A stretch of 64,000 nucleotides of DNA, taken from Streptomyces sp. WP-1 (GTDB lineage Bacteria > Actinomycetota > Actinomycetes > Streptomycetales > Streptomycetaceae). Made by a program: the position numbers and the translations under genes. Every line of letters starts with the position of its first letter. The first letter of the stretch is position 1. Below, piece after piece: positions 1-8,384 of the stretch. The notes under the pieces are model-generated. The model was not told the DNA's origin and did not search any database. It worked only from the letters and a program-made list of their open reading frames with translations. The DNA lies in the NCBI RefSeq assembly GCF_030450125.1, contig NZ_CP123923.1, positions 2,232,001-2,296,000 on the forward strand, written 5' to 3'.

Positions 1-2
1 TC

Positions 3-425
3 ACCTCGCCGCGCCGGGTGCGCTTCGTGGAGATGGAGTACGCCGTTCCGCGCGCGGCCCTGGTGGAGACGCTGCGCGAACTGAAGGCGATGGTCGAGCG
101 CTCGGGGCTGCGCGTCAGCTTCCCGGTGGAGGTGCGCACCGCCCCGGCCGACGACATCACCCTGTCCACCGCCTCGGGCCGGGACAGCGCCTACATCGCC
201 GTCCATATGTACCGGGGCACGCCGTACCAGTCGTACTTCACCGCCGCCGAGCGGATCTTCACCGCGCACGAGGGGCGGCCGCACTGGGGGAAGGTGCACA
301 CCCGGGACGCGGAGTACCTCGCGCGGGTGTATCCGCGGTTCGCCGAGTTCACGGCGTTGCGGGAGCGTCTCGACCCGGATCGGCTGTTCCGGAACGACTA
401 CTTGCGGAGGGTGCTGGGCTCGTAG
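3..425 (+). CDS. C-terminal part of an aldonolactone-oxidase-type FAD enzyme (5' truncated by window edge)
   Basis: The reading frame is already open at base 3, so only the last 140 or so residues are present. They look like the C-terminal ALO domain of the L-gulono-/D-arabinono-1,4-lactone oxidase family, which oxidises a sugar lactone with a covalently or tightly bound FAD. The family-typical HWGK motif is visible (PHWGKVHT), as is the closing pattern LDPDRLFRNDYLRR. The FAD-binding N-terminal domain lies outside the window. The last 77 bases overlap, tail to tail, the end of the gene on the other strand. Substrate cannot be assigned from this fragment. Confidence 0.85.
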   Translation, partial: TSPRRVRFVEMEYAVPRAALVETLRELKAMVERSGLRVSFPVEVRTAPADDITLSTASGRDSAYIAVHMYRGTPYQSYFTAAERIFTAHEGRPHWGKVHTRDAEYLARVYPRFAEFTALRERLDPDRLFRNDYLRRVLGS

Positions 426-1167
426 GCGTCCCGGCGGAACCGCTGGGCGTGGGGGCCGGGGTGGCCTGGTCCCCGTCGGTCCGCCCGTCCGGCGAGCCGC
501 TCGGGGAGGGCGTCGGGGAGTCCGTCGTACCGCTGCCGGAGTCCGCGCCCGAGCCGGAGTCCGTGCCCGAGCCGGATCCCGGCTCCGTGCCCGGGGTGGC
601 GTCGCCGGCCGACGGGGAGCCGTCACCCGGGGAGGTGTGCGAGGGGGGCTGACCGGGGTCATCCGTTCGGTGGACGCCGGATTTCCGGCCGCCGACCGCG
701 TCGCCGACCGTCGTGCCGGACCCGCCGCTGAAGCTGCTGCCGGACACGAGTTCGTACGTCGTGATGCCGCCCATGGTCACCCCGAACACGAGAGCGGCCG
801 CGATCACCGGCCGCCGCCAGCTCTTGACCCGCGCGCGGTAGACGGTGCCCTCGGAGAACTCGCCCTCGGCGGGCGCGCCCGGCGCCGCGGACACCGCGGC
901 CGGTGTCTTGGCCACCCTCAACTGCTCCCCCGTGCGCCGGAAGAAATGCTGGAAGAGGGTGCCGCCGCAGGTGGCGATCACGCTGACGACACCGGCGCCG
1001 AGGATCGTGCCGTACACGCCGAAGGAGGAGGCCAGCTTCGCCGCGATGACGGCCGCCAGGGCGCTGCCCGCCACCTGCGGGACGTTCAGGTCGATCCGCT
1101 TCCGCTCCGCATCGGGTGTTTCGCGCATACCCGGAACTTGCCTGCCTTTCCCGTACTTGATCGACAT
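349..1167 (-). CDS. Membrane protein of unknown function with a Ser/Thr/Pro/Gly-rich tail
   Basis: No family recognised. From the Met at 1167 (an alternative Met is at 1128, behind a better AAGG stretch) the protein has a short charged N-terminus. Two hydrophobic segments follow, one containing VAGSALAAVIAAKLASSFG and one GTILGAGVVSVIATCGGTLF. After a cytoplasmic-looking RRTGEQLRVAKTP stretch comes a third transmembrane helix (VIAAALVFGVTMGGI). The final 120 residues are a low-complexity tail rich in Gly, Ser, Asp, Thr and Pro, plausibly outside the membrane. The 3' end overlaps the flavoenzyme gene by 77 bp. The frame stays open upstream to 1548, but that extension has no domain and crosses the sepH promoter region. 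Confidence 0.6.
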   Translation of the reverse strand: MSIKYGKGRQVPGMRETPDAERKRIDLNVPQVAGSALAAVIAAKLASSFGVYGTILGAGVVSVIATCGGTLFQHFFRRTGEQLRVAKTPAAVSAAPGAPAEGEFSEGTVYRARVKSWRRPVIAAALVFGVTMGGITTYELVSGSSFSGGSGTTVGDAVGGRKSGVHRTDDPGQPPSHTSPGDGSPSAGDATPGTEPGSGSGTDSGSGADSGSGTTDSPTPSPSGSPDGRTDGDQATPAPTPSGSAGTPTSPAPSASSRSGTADPGRDAPATP

Positions 1168-1425
1168 CGGGGTACCGACTGCACGAGATAGGGACGTATG
1201 CGCGAAACCATTAGTTCCGTTTCTGGGGATTGCGTGAACTTCGCCACGTTCATGATCCACAAAACCGGTTGCGCGGGGCTCGAACGCCTCCCTTGCCAGA
1301 AGTTGGGCGGCGCGCCAATCCACGCACGTGGCCCGAATGGAGTACTGTTGCGAGCCCTGGGTCCGGCCTCCCACCTGGGTGTCCGCGGCCACCAAGGACC
1401 GCCGGGAGGGGGCTAGTTGCACAGG

Positions 1426-1442
1426 GTGACAGACTTTGTCAC
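1426..1442. promoter_or_regulatory. Palindrome GTGACA-N5-TGTCAC in the divergent spacer before sepH
   Basis: A perfect 6+6 inverted repeat with a 5-bp centre sits about 170 bp upstream of sepH in the 441-bp spacer (1168-1608) between two divergent genes. It overlaps TTGTCA, which could be a -35 hexamer 17 bp from GTTACC. This suggests a regulator-controlled promoter, but no known regulator is assigned. Confidence 0.3.
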
Positions 1443-1608
1443 TTAGCGTGGCGAACTGGTTACCGTGCCATAACGGCGATTCAGGGCCCCTGCCCGACAC
1501 GCCGGGCAACTCGGCAAGGTTGTGGCAGGCTGCACCCGGGCAGGCCACACTCGACTAGCGGAAGCAGCGACGCACGTGACGTCGGCAGGCACCACCCGGG
1601 AGGTCCCC

Positions 1609-2652
1609 ATGCCCGAACTGCGTGTCGTGGCCGTCTCGAATGACGGCACACGGCTGGTGCTGAAGGCTGCCGACGCAACGGAGTACACGCTTCCGATCGA
1701 CGAGCGGCTGCGCGCCGCCGTGCGCGGCGACCGGCCACGCCTCGGCCAGATCGAGATCGAGGTCGAGAGCCATCTGCGCCCCCGTGACATCCAGGCGCGG
1801 ATACGAGCCGGTGCCACGGCGGAAGAGGTCGCGCAGCTCGCGGGCATCCCCGTCGACCGGGTGCGGCGCTTCGAGGGTCCGGTGCTGGCCGAACGCGCCT
1901 TCATGGCCGAGCGCGCCCGCAAGACCCCGGTCCGCCGCCCCGGCGAGAACTCGGGCCCGCTGCTCGGCGAGGCCGTCCAGGAACGCCTGTTGCTGCGCGG
2001 CGCCGAGAAGGACACCGTGCAGTGGGACTCCTGGCGCCGCGACGACGGCACCTGGGAGGTGCTGCTCGTCTACCTGGTCGCCGGTGAACCGCACTCGGCG
2101 AGCTGGACGTACGACCCGCCCCGGCGGCTGGTCCAGGCCGTGGACGACGAGGCGCGCTCGCTGATCGGCGAGTCCGACGATCTCGCCGTACCGGAGCCGA
2201 GCTTCCCGTTCGTCCCGCGCATCGCCCGGCTGCCGCGCGAGCGCTCGATGGACCGTGCCCTCGACCGGCAGACCGAGCGGGAGCGGCCGAGCCTGCCCGC
2301 GCAGTCGTCCGAGCCCGCCGAGGAGACCAGCGGCGAACGGGACTCGCTGACCAGCCTGTTGGAGGCGGTGCCGTCCTTCCGCGGCGACATGGTGGTGCCG
2401 GAGCGTGCCCCGGAGACTCCGGACGAGCCCGACGAGGAGGCCGCCGTGGAGGAGCCGCCGGCGCCCGCCGCCTCGGCCGGCTCGGCCTACGCGGACGTCC
2501 TCATGCCCCGCTCGGTCGGCAGCCACCGCGACCGGCTGACCGGCGCCACGGACCGCCAGGCCGAGGCCGACGGGGTCCGCCCAGGCCGCCGCGCGGCCGT
2601 CCCGAGCTGGGACGAGATCGTGTTCGGCACCCGGCGCAAGAAGCAGGAGTAG
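1609..2652 (+). CDS. sepH: SepH, FtsZ-associated cell-division protein (DUF3071)
   Basis: SepH is an actinobacterial division protein that binds FtsZ and promotes Z-ring assembly during sporulation septation. The 347-residue product begins MPELRVVAVSNDGTRLVLKA and carries the DUF3071 domain over about the first 170 residues. This includes a helix-turn-helix-like stretch (IRAGATAEEVAQLAGIPVDRVRRFEGP). The rest is a disordered acidic/proline-rich tail ending in a conserved basic segment (VPSWDEIVFGTRRKKQE). The ATG at 1609 has a clear GGGAGG ribosome site 6 bp upstream, so the in-frame extension to 1522 is not used. A strong hairpin terminator follows. Confidence 0.93.
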   Translation: MPELRVVAVSNDGTRLVLKAADATEYTLPIDERLRAAVRGDRPRLGQIEIEVESHLRPRDIQARIRAGATAEEVAQLAGIPVDRVRRFEGPVLAERAFMAERARKTPVRRPGENSGPLLGEAVQERLLLRGAEKDTVQWDSWRRDDGTWEVLLVYLVAGEPHSASWTYDPPRRLVQAVDDEARSLIGESDDLAVPEPSFPFVPRIARLPRERSMDRALDRQTERERPSLPAQSSEPAEETSGERDSLTSLLEAVPSFRGDMVVPERAPETPDEPDEEAAVEEPPAPAASAGSAYADVLMPRSVGSHRDRLTGATDRQAEADGVRPGRRAAVPSWDEIVFGTRRKKQE

Positions 2653-2672
2653 AACGCCGTACGACGCCAAGT

Positions 2673-2700
2673 GGGGCGGGACACCGAGGTGTCCCGCCCC
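2673..2700. terminator. Bidirectional hairpin terminator between sepH and the sulfurtransferase gene
   Basis: A GC-rich 12-bp stem, GGGGCGGGACAC paired with GTGTCCCGCCCC around a 4-base loop, lies 20 bp after sepH and is followed by TTCTTGT. It sits between two convergent genes and can serve both. Confidence 0.85.
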
Positions 2701-2744
2701 TTCTTGTGCCGCTTCTTGCGCCGCTTCTGGTGCCGCCGTGGCGG

Positions 2745-3596
2745 CTACTGGGGGTCGGCGCCCACCGCCACCGGCCGGGACGGGTCCGCGGACCACTCCG
2801 ACCACGAGCCGACGTACAGGGCCGCCGGAATGCCCGCCACCGCGAGCGCCAGCACCTCATGGGCGCCGGACACGCCCGAGCCGCAGTAGACGCCCACCGG
2901 CGCGTCCGGGGAGACGCCGAGGGCCTTGAAGCGGTCCTTCAGCTCGACGGCGGGCAGGAAGCGGCCGTCGGGGCCCACGTTCTCCGTCGTCGGCGCCGAG
3001 ACCGCGCCGGGGATGTGCCCGCCGACCCGGTCCACGGGTTCCACCTCGCCCCGGTACCGCTCCCCCGCGCGGGCGTCCAGCAGCACGCCTGTACGGGCCA
3101 GTTCGGCGGCCTCGTCCGCGTCCAGCAGACCCGTCGCGTCCGGCGCCGGCACGAAGTCGCCCTCGGCCGGGACGGGCACCCGGGTGGACAACTCCCCCGT
3201 CCAGGACGGCAACCCGCCGTCGAGGACCCGCACGTCCGGGTGACCTGTCCAGCGCAGCATCCACCACGCGCGCGCGGCGGCCCACCCCTGCCCGCCGTCG
3301 TATACGACGACCGGACGGCTCGCCGACACGCCCGCGCGGCGCATCGCGGCGCCGAACTCCGCGAGGTCCGGCAGCGGATGGCGGCCGTGCCCGCCCGGGG
3401 CCCCGGCCAACTCCCGGTCCAGGTCGACGAAGACCGCGCCGGGGATGTGCCCGGCCGCGTGCTCGGCCCGGCCGTCGAAGGGCGGGGCGCCCGCCGCCTT
3501 CGCCAGGCTCAACTGCCAGCGCACGTCCAGCAGGACCGGCGGCGCCTCGCCGGCGAGCGCCTCGGCGAGTTCGGGTGCGGTGATGATGACTGTCAT
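2745..3596 (-). CDS. sseA: Two-domain rhodanese sulfurtransferase (thiosulfate/3-mercaptopyruvate type)
   Basis: Tandem rhodanese domains of 283 residues. The N-terminal domain has LLDVRWQLS and AGHIPGAVFVDLD, and the C-terminal domain has LLDARAGERYRG and GGHIPGAVSAPT. The catalytic loop VYCGSGVSGAH supplies the sulfur-carrying cysteine near residue 238. Family members move sulfane sulfur from thiosulfate or 3-mercaptopyruvate to cyanide or thiols in the cytoplasm. The CGSGVS loop favours the 3-mercaptopyruvate branch, but this is inference. Start chosen at the Met immediately before VIITAPELAEAL. A second in-frame Met at 3608 is possible, and neither has a strong ribosome site. Confidence 0.88.
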   Translation of the reverse strand: MTVIITAPELAEALAGEAPPVLLDVRWQLSLAKAAGAPPFDGRAEHAAGHIPGAVFVDLDRELAGAPGGHGRHPLPDLAEFGAAMRRAGVSASRPVVVYDGGQGWAAARAWWMLRWTGHPDVRVLDGGLPSWTGELSTRVPVPAEGDFVPAPDATGLLDADEAAELARTGVLLDARAGERYRGEVEPVDRVGGHIPGAVSAPTTENVGPDGRFLPAVELKDRFKALGVSPDAPVGVYCGSGVSGAHEVLALAVAGIPAALYVGSWSEWSADPSRPVAVGADPQ

Positions 3597-3713
3597 GCCG
3601 CCATGCATACGCCAGGGGTGGCCGCGGCGTCCAGGTAGGGCTACTCTGCTCGGCCGGGCAGGTTCGATCACGACCCGTAGGGGATCGGGCACATGCCGTA
3701 CATCCGGCGGACT

Positions 3714-3735
3714 TCAGTCGGACATCAGTCGGACA
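3714..3735. repeat. Perfect 11-bp tandem duplication TCAGTCGGACA
   Basis: Two exact copies of TCAGTCGGACA lie back to back, followed by a third partial copy (TCGTCAGGA), in the 346-bp spacer 3597-3942 between the divergent sulfurtransferase and VOC genes. The 13-mer GGACATCAGTCGG formed here also occurs inside the 22-bp repeat array near 51674. Nothing else is recognised in the spacer apart from the ribosome site of the next gene. Confidence 0.7.
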
Positions 3736-3942
3736 TCGTCAGGAAGCGGCGGAGGACGTCAGCCCAGGCATTCTTCCGGAACACACCACCGAACCGGCGG
3801 CGCGGCGACAGCACAGGGGCGCGCAACCGTGGAAGATGCCGTCACACCGGTACGGGCGTACGCGCCGGCGGCGTGCACACACCTGCCGGAGGAGCGAAAG
3901 CGACACGGCCGCCGCACAAGGCGGCCGGGGAGAGAGTGATCG

Positions 3943-4734
3943 ATGACCGAGGCACGGGAGTCGGCCGGTCCGCAGGCGCTGCGCGCGCCCGGCACACCCT
4001 GCTGGGTGAGTCTGATGGCGCACCGGCTCACCGCCACCGAGGAGTTCTACGGGGAGCTGTTCGGCTGGGAGTTCCGGCCGGGCCCGCAGCAGCTCGGCCC
4101 GTATGTGCGGGCGTTGCTCGACGGGCGCGAGGTGGCCGGCATGGGCCAGCTGCCGCCGGAGAACCGGCTGCCGATCGCCTGGACGCCCTATCTCGCCTCG
4201 GACGACGTGGACCGCACGGCGGAGGCGGTACGGCTGTGCGGCGGCACGGTGGCGGTCGGCCCGCTGGACGCGGCCGAGGCCGGGCGGCTGGCCATCGCGT
4301 CGGACCCGTCGGGCGCGGTGTTCGGCATCTGGCAGGCGCCCGCGCATCTGGCCCCGGCGATCACCGGGGTGCCGGGCGCGCCCGTGTGGAACGAGCTGCT
4401 GACGTTCGAGACGGAGAGCGTCGCCAAGTTCTACGCGAGCGTGTTCGGTTACGAGGCGGAGCCGGAGGTGTCCGCCGGGTTCGACTATGTGACCCTGCGC
4501 GTCGACGGGCGCCCGGTGGCCGGGCTGCAGGGTGTGGGCCATGGGCTGCCCCGGGACCGGGGGCCGTACTGGGGGACCTATTTCGAGGTGGCCGACACGG
4601 CGGAGACGCTGCACCGGGTGACGGGTTTGGGCGGCCGGATCGTCCACCCGGCCCATGACAGTCCGCACGGACGGGTGGCCACGGTGGCGGATCCGGAGGG
4701 CGCCGTCTTCTCGGTGATCCAGGATCCATGCTGA
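3943..4734 (+). CDS. Two-domain VOC (glyoxalase/bleomycin-resistance fold) protein
   Basis: 263 residues containing two vicinal-oxygen-chelate modules. The first runs from about residue 22 (CWVSLMAHRLTATEEFYGELFGWEF) to 125. The second runs from about 145 (WNELLTFETESVAKFYASVFGYE) to the end (VATVADPEGAVFSVIQ). Family members include glyoxalases, dioxygenases and drug-binding proteins. The metal ligands and substrate cannot be fixed here, so this is a fold-level call. A GGGGAGAGAG ribosome site precedes the ATG. It stands alone, divergent from the sulfurtransferase gene and followed by a long tandem-repeat region. Confidence 0.85.
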   Translation: MTEARESAGPQALRAPGTPCWVSLMAHRLTATEEFYGELFGWEFRPGPQQLGPYVRALLDGREVAGMGQLPPENRLPIAWTPYLASDDVDRTAEAVRLCGGTVAVGPLDAAEAGRLAIASDPSGAVFGIWQAPAHLAPAITGVPGAPVWNELLTFETESVAKFYASVFGYEAEPEVSAGFDYVTLRVDGRPVAGLQGVGHGLPRDRGPYWGTYFEVADTAETLHRVTGLGGRIVHPAHDSPHGRVATVADPEGAVFSVIQDPC

Positions 4735-4790
4735 CGGGGTGGGACGGCACGGGGCGGCGCCGCGCGTCCTCGATGGCCGCGACCGGGGCG

Positions 4791-4904
4791 GCCGGAGCAC
4801 GTCGGGGCGGTCGGTGAGTGCTGGTCCGGCCGGTGAGCGCTGGGGCGATCGGTGCATGCCGGTGCGGTCGGTACCTGCCGGTACGGTCGGTGCGGCTGGT
4901 GGTG
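4791..4904. repeat. Degenerate 19-bp tandem array, six units
   Basis: Six contiguous 19-base units start at 4791, 4810, 4829, 4848, 4867 and 4886. They share the core G(T/C)CGGTGN(A/G)-(T/G)GCTGGNGCG, for example GTCGGTACCTGCCGGTACG at 4867. The array begins 56 bp after the VOC gene and runs directly into the 35-bp array. It carries no convincing gene. Confidence 0.75.
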
Positions 4905-5414
4905 GGGCCCGCGCCGAACGCCCGGTGTGCCAGGCGCCAGCACCTGCGCCGAGCGTCCGGTGCGACGGGCGCCAGCACCTGCGCGGAGCGTCCAGTGCGA
5001 CGGGCGACAAGACCTGCGCCGACGGTCCGACGCGGCGAGGGCCGCGCTAGGCGCCCGACGCGATCCGCGACAGCACCCACGCCGAACGGTCCAGTACGAC
5101 CGCGGCGGGAATTGCGCCGACGGATCGGCGCGACCGGCGACAAGATCGGCGTCGGCGGTCCGGTGCGGCGCGGCAGAGCCCGCGCGGGGCGCCCGATGCG
5201 AGCCGCGACAGCTCCCGCGCCGAACGCCCAGTACGACCGGAGACAAGGCCCCGCGCCAACCGTCCGGCACGACGCGGCGGAACCCGCGCCGGGCACCCGA
5301 TGCGAACCGCGACAGCACCCACGCTGAAGCCCGATGCAACCGCAGCGAGATCCGCGCCGAACGGTCCAGTAAGACCGGCGACAAGACCTGCGCCCACGGT
5401 CCGGCGCGGCTGGC
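4905..5414. repeat. Degenerate ~35-bp tandem array, about 14-15 units
   Basis: Units of mostly 33-36 bases share an ACAGCACCTGCGCCGAACG half and a GTCCAGTACGACCGGCG half. Exact 35-base spacing is seen at 4936, 4971 and 5006, and again at 5345 and 5380. One central unit (5041-5068) is shortened to 28 bases. With the 19-bp array it fills the whole 700-bp gap between the VOC gene and tdk. The frames stay open because of base composition, but no ribosome site or domain supports a gene. Confidence 0.75.
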
Positions 5415-5435
5415 GCGGGTGGGGTTCTGGTCGGG

Positions 5436-6086
5436 TCAGGAGGAGGAGACCGGCAGGACGTCCGGGGAGAGGGCCGCCGCGCGGGACGTCGCGGCGGTCA
5501 TGCGGCGCCGGTGGTGGCGGCGGCACAGCACCTCGTAACCGACCTCGTCCGCCGCCTGGTTGACGTCCCCGACGACCACCTGGGCGCCCTCGACCACCAT
5601 CTCGCCGCCGACCGTACGGGCGTTGTGCGTGGCGCGGGCGCCGCACCAGCACAACGCCTCCACCTGGAGCACCTCGACACGGTCGGCCAGCTCCACGAGC
5701 CGCTGGGAGCCGGGGAAGAGCTTGGAGCGGAAGTCGGTGGTGATGCCGAAGGCGAAGACGTCCACGCCGAGGTCGTCCACCACGCGCGCCAGCTGGTCGA
5801 TCTGCACGGGCGCGAGGAACTGCGCCTCGTCCGCGATCACATAGTCGATCCGGCCGCCCTGCGAGAGGTGGTCCACGATGTACACATAGAGGTCCTGGGC
5901 GTCGGCGACCTCCACCGCGTCGGTGACCAGGCCGAGACGCGAGGACAGTTTGCCCGCGCCCGCGCGGTCGTTACGGGTGAATATCATCCCGGCCAGGCCC
6001 CGCGCGGAGCGGTTGTGCTCGATCTGCAGAGCCAGCGTCGACTTCCCGCAGTCCATCGTTCCGGAGAAGAACACCAGCTCGGGCAT
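5436..6086 (-). CDS. tdk: Thymidine kinase (type II)
   Basis: Phosphorylates thymidine to dTMP with ATP in the salvage pathway. The 216-residue protein has the P-loop GTMDCGKST at residues 9-17, the Walker B/lid segment VIADEAQFL near 94, and zinc-binding cysteines in ALCWCGARATHNAR and VLCRRHHRR. It has the usual length of type II kinases plus a short Ser/Ala-rich tail. The next gene on the same strand starts 53 bp downstream (4 bp after a GC-rich spacer), and tdk reads away from the repeat array only in the sense that its stop abuts it. Confidence 0.95.
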   Translation of the reverse strand: MPELVFFSGTMDCGKSTLALQIEHNRSARGLAGMIFTRNDRAGAGKLSSRLGLVTDAVEVADAQDLYVYIVDHLSQGGRIDYVIADEAQFLAPVQIDQLARVVDDLGVDVFAFGITTDFRSKLFPGSQRLVELADRVEVLQVEALCWCGARATHNARTVGGEMVVEGAQVVVGDVNQAADEVGYEVLCRRHHRRRMTAATSRAAALSPDVLPVSSS

Positions 6087-6139
6087 GAGGAGTTGAGCAC
6101 CTTTCGGCGAGAGGGGCGGGACAGCGGGCAGGGGCAGCG

Positions 6140-7330
6140 TCAGGAGCGTACTTCGAGCAGCGGGACCAGCTGCTCCACGGGAGTCATCGAACCGTGGTTG
6201 CCCACCAGCGCGGACTCCTTGGGCTCCCGCTCGGACGCGATGATCAGGACGTCGTCGGACGCCGCCGCGATCACGTCGCCGAGCCGGGCGTACACCCGTT
6301 CGTCCACCTGCGGGCCGAACCAGCCGGCTTCGATCGCCTCGTCGCGCGAGGCCACCCAGAACTGCTCGCCGAGCACCTCGCGCCAGCAGGTCAGTACGTC
6401 GTTCGCGGCGCCCGGCACCGCGTACACATGGCGGGCCCGGCCCTCGCCGCCCAGCAGGGCGACCCCGGCGCTCAGTTCCCAGTCCGTGTCGAAGTCGAAG
6501 CGGTGCTCCTCGTCGAACGGCACGTCGATCATGCCGTGGTCGGCGGTGACGTAGAGCGCGCTGCGCGGGGGCAGTTGCTCGGCGAGGCGCTGGGCGAGCC
6601 GGTCGACGTACATCAGCTGGCCGCGCCAGGTGTCGGAGGCGACGCCGTAGCGGTGGCCCGCGCCGTCGAGTTCGGCGTAGTACGTGTACACCAGCGCGCG
6701 GTCACCGGCGGCCAGTTGCGCGGCCGCGAGGTCCATCCGCTCCTCGCCGGACAGCCTGCCGTGGAAGCTGCCGCCGCTGAGCGCGACCTTGGTGAGCGGG
6801 GTGTGCTGAAACGTGGGCGAGGAAACCTGCGCGGCGTGCACCCCCGCGTCATGGGCCAGCTGGAAGACCGTGGGGTACGGCTGCCAGCGGCCCGGGTCGG
6901 TGTACGGCTGCCAGCGGAGCTGGTTCATCAGCGCGCCGGTGGCCGGGTCGCGGACCGTGTAGCCGGGCAGGCCGTGGGCGCCGGGGGGCAGGCCGGTGCC
7001 GACGGAGGCGAGGGAGGCCGCGGTGGTCGCCGGGTAGCCCGCGGTGAGCGGCCGCCCGGTGCCGCCGCGCGAGCTGCCGAGCAGCGAGGTGAGGAAGGGC
7101 GCCTCGTCGGGGTGGGCGCGCAGCTGCTCCCAGCCGAGGCCGTCGACCAGGAAGACGCAGGCGCGGTCGACCGGGGCCAGCTCGGTGATCGCGGCGGTCG
7201 TGCCGGGGACACCCATGCCGGCGGCGAGCGTGGGGAGCAGGTCGGCGAGAGAGCCGGTGCCGTACTCGGGCAACGGGGCGGTGGCCAGGGCGAGGGGCTC
7301 CGGGTGGTCCCAGGCGGAGAGCTGGGACAT
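6140..7330 (-). CDS. Alkaline-phosphatase-superfamily nucleotide pyrophosphatase/phosphodiesterase
   Basis: 396 residues of the type I phosphodiesterase/nucleotide pyrophosphatase family. Metal-binding features include DRACVFLVDGLGWEQL, the nucleophile region LTAGYPATTAASLASVGTGLPPG split over two segments, YVTADHGMIDVP and GNHGSMTP at the C-terminus. Such enzymes cleave phosphodiester or pyrophosphate bonds using two zinc ions. No signal peptide is visible, so it is probably cytoplasmic. Its ATG shares one base with the stop of the upstream DUF5998 gene (TGATG), implying translational coupling. Substrate unknown. Confidence 0.85.
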   Translation of the reverse strand: MSQLSAWDHPEPLALATAPLPEYGTGSLADLLPTLAAGMGVPGTTAAITELAPVDRACVFLVDGLGWEQLRAHPDEAPFLTSLLGSSRGGTGRPLTAGYPATTAASLASVGTGLPPGAHGLPGYTVRDPATGALMNQLRWQPYTDPGRWQPYPTVFQLAHDAGVHAAQVSSPTFQHTPLTKVALSGGSFHGRLSGEERMDLAAAQLAAGDRALVYTYYAELDGAGHRYGVASDTWRGQLMYVDRLAQRLAEQLPPRSALYVTADHGMIDVPFDEEHRFDFDTDWELSAGVALLGGEGRARHVYAVPGAANDVLTCWREVLGEQFWVASRDEAIEAGWFGPQVDERVYARLGDVIAAASDDVLIIASEREPKESALVGNHGSMTPVEQLVPLLEVRS

Positions 7331-7917
7331 CAGCGGTCGAGGTCCGCGGTCGCCTCGGAGAGGGCCTGCGCGAAGGCGAGCGCCTCGCGCACCGTCTCGG
7401 GGCCGTCCCCGGCCTCGCTGACGCGCAGGCTGAGATCGTCCGCCGTGGAGCTGCCCGTGTAGCCGTGGTCGGCGTCGCAGTTGGGGTCGCCGCAGGCGGC
7501 GGGCTCCAGGTCGATACGGCTGACCGCGCCCCAGCCGATGGTCAGCACGACCTCGCGGGGCAGGGTGCCCGGGGTGTACTGCTCGGGGTTGGCGACCACC
7601 CGGCTGAGCACCACGGAGGAGATCCGGCCGAGCTTCACGGACTCGGTGGAGGTGGTGGCGTACGGCGTCGGGGAGGTGCTGTCGGCGGCCTGCTCGTCGG
7701 TGTGGCTGACGATGAAGCGGTGGGCGGTGAGGACCAGGACGGTCACATGGCGGCGCACCTCGTTCTGGTCGAACGTGGTCTCCTGGTGGACCAGGTACGA
7801 CCGGATGGGCTCGCCGCCCACGGCAGCCTCCACCGCCTCGGCCACGAGGGCCGGGTAGTAGCCGCTGCGCTCGATCGCCGCTCGCAGCCCCTGGGTCGTC
7901 GTACTGGTCTTGGCCAT
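7330..7917 (-). CDS. DUF5998 family protein
   Basis: A conserved actinobacterial protein of about 195 residues with no known activity. It begins MAKTSTTTQGLRAAIERSGY. It contains a compact mixed fold with ETTFDQNEVRRHVTVLVLT and a distinctive Cys pair in AACGDPNCDADHGYTG that might bind metal (inference). It ends with an amphipathic helix (VREALAFAQALSEATADLDR). An alternative Met lies three codons upstream at 7926. The stop overlaps the start of the phosphodiesterase gene, so the two are one transcription unit and may act together. Confidence 0.8.
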   Translation of the reverse strand: MAKTSTTTQGLRAAIERSGYYPALVAEAVEAAVGGEPIRSYLVHQETTFDQNEVRRHVTVLVLTAHRFIVSHTDEQAADSTSPTPYATTSTESVKLGRISSVVLSRVVANPEQYTPGTLPREVVLTIGWGAVSRIDLEPAACGDPNCDADHGYTGSSTADDLSLRVSEAGDGPETVREALAFAQALSEATADLDR

Positions 7918-8384
7918 GGCGTCCATCCTAGTGCGTGGACGGGGGCACTCCGGGCCAACGGGGCGCGCCGCGGGCCGGGGGTCCGGGTGCCTCGGGGCGC
8001 CGGAACCGGGGGCGGCGGGTCCGGTCGCCGCGTGTTCCTCGGGACCGGCCCGTGCCGGATCTCCACCCGCTCGGCGGCGATCGGACAGGTCACGGGTTCG
8101 AATCCACTCGCGTCCGCCTCGAACGCGACCACGGCGGCCGGCCTCTTTCCGAGGGCCCGGGACAGGCGCGCTCGCCTCGGCGGTGGCGCGGAGGGCGGGG
8201 TCCTGGAGGGCGAGTGGGCAGAAGACCAGGGCGGGTGCGACGAAGACCACTTCCAGGGCGTGGTGGTCCGTGAGGCCGTGATCGGCGGCCGGCCGCGGCG
8301 CCCCGGCGTCCCAGCCGCGCATCTCCCATTCCCGTCAGCTGCCCTCGGGGAGCGCCGCTGCCGGCGATCTCCATGGGCCGCTGC
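7918..8384. other. 467-bp gene-free gap holding a tRNA-like fragment
   Basis: No credible gene lies in this gap between two minus-strand genes. At 8087-8105 the plus strand reads AGGTCACGGGTTCGAATCC, which is exactly the variable-loop/T-arm consensus of a bacterial tRNA. The T stem is not completed downstream (CCACT does not pair with ACGGG) and no matching 5' acceptor strand is found. It therefore looks like a tRNA fragment rather than a working tRNA. Confidence 0.35.

Noticed and set aside
1168..1548. In-frame N-terminal extension of the membrane protein gene on the minus strand
   Set aside because: No ribosome site or domain; it would run through the sepH promoter region, and the hydrophobic protein starts naturally at 1167 or 1128.
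4578..5384. 268-codon open frame on the minus strand across the 35-bp repeats
   Set aside because: The openness follows from GC content and periodic sequence; no ribosome site, no stable repeat peptide and indels change the frame.
8060..8165. Complete tRNA gene
   Set aside because: Only the T-loop half is present; no acceptor pairing or anticodon arm.
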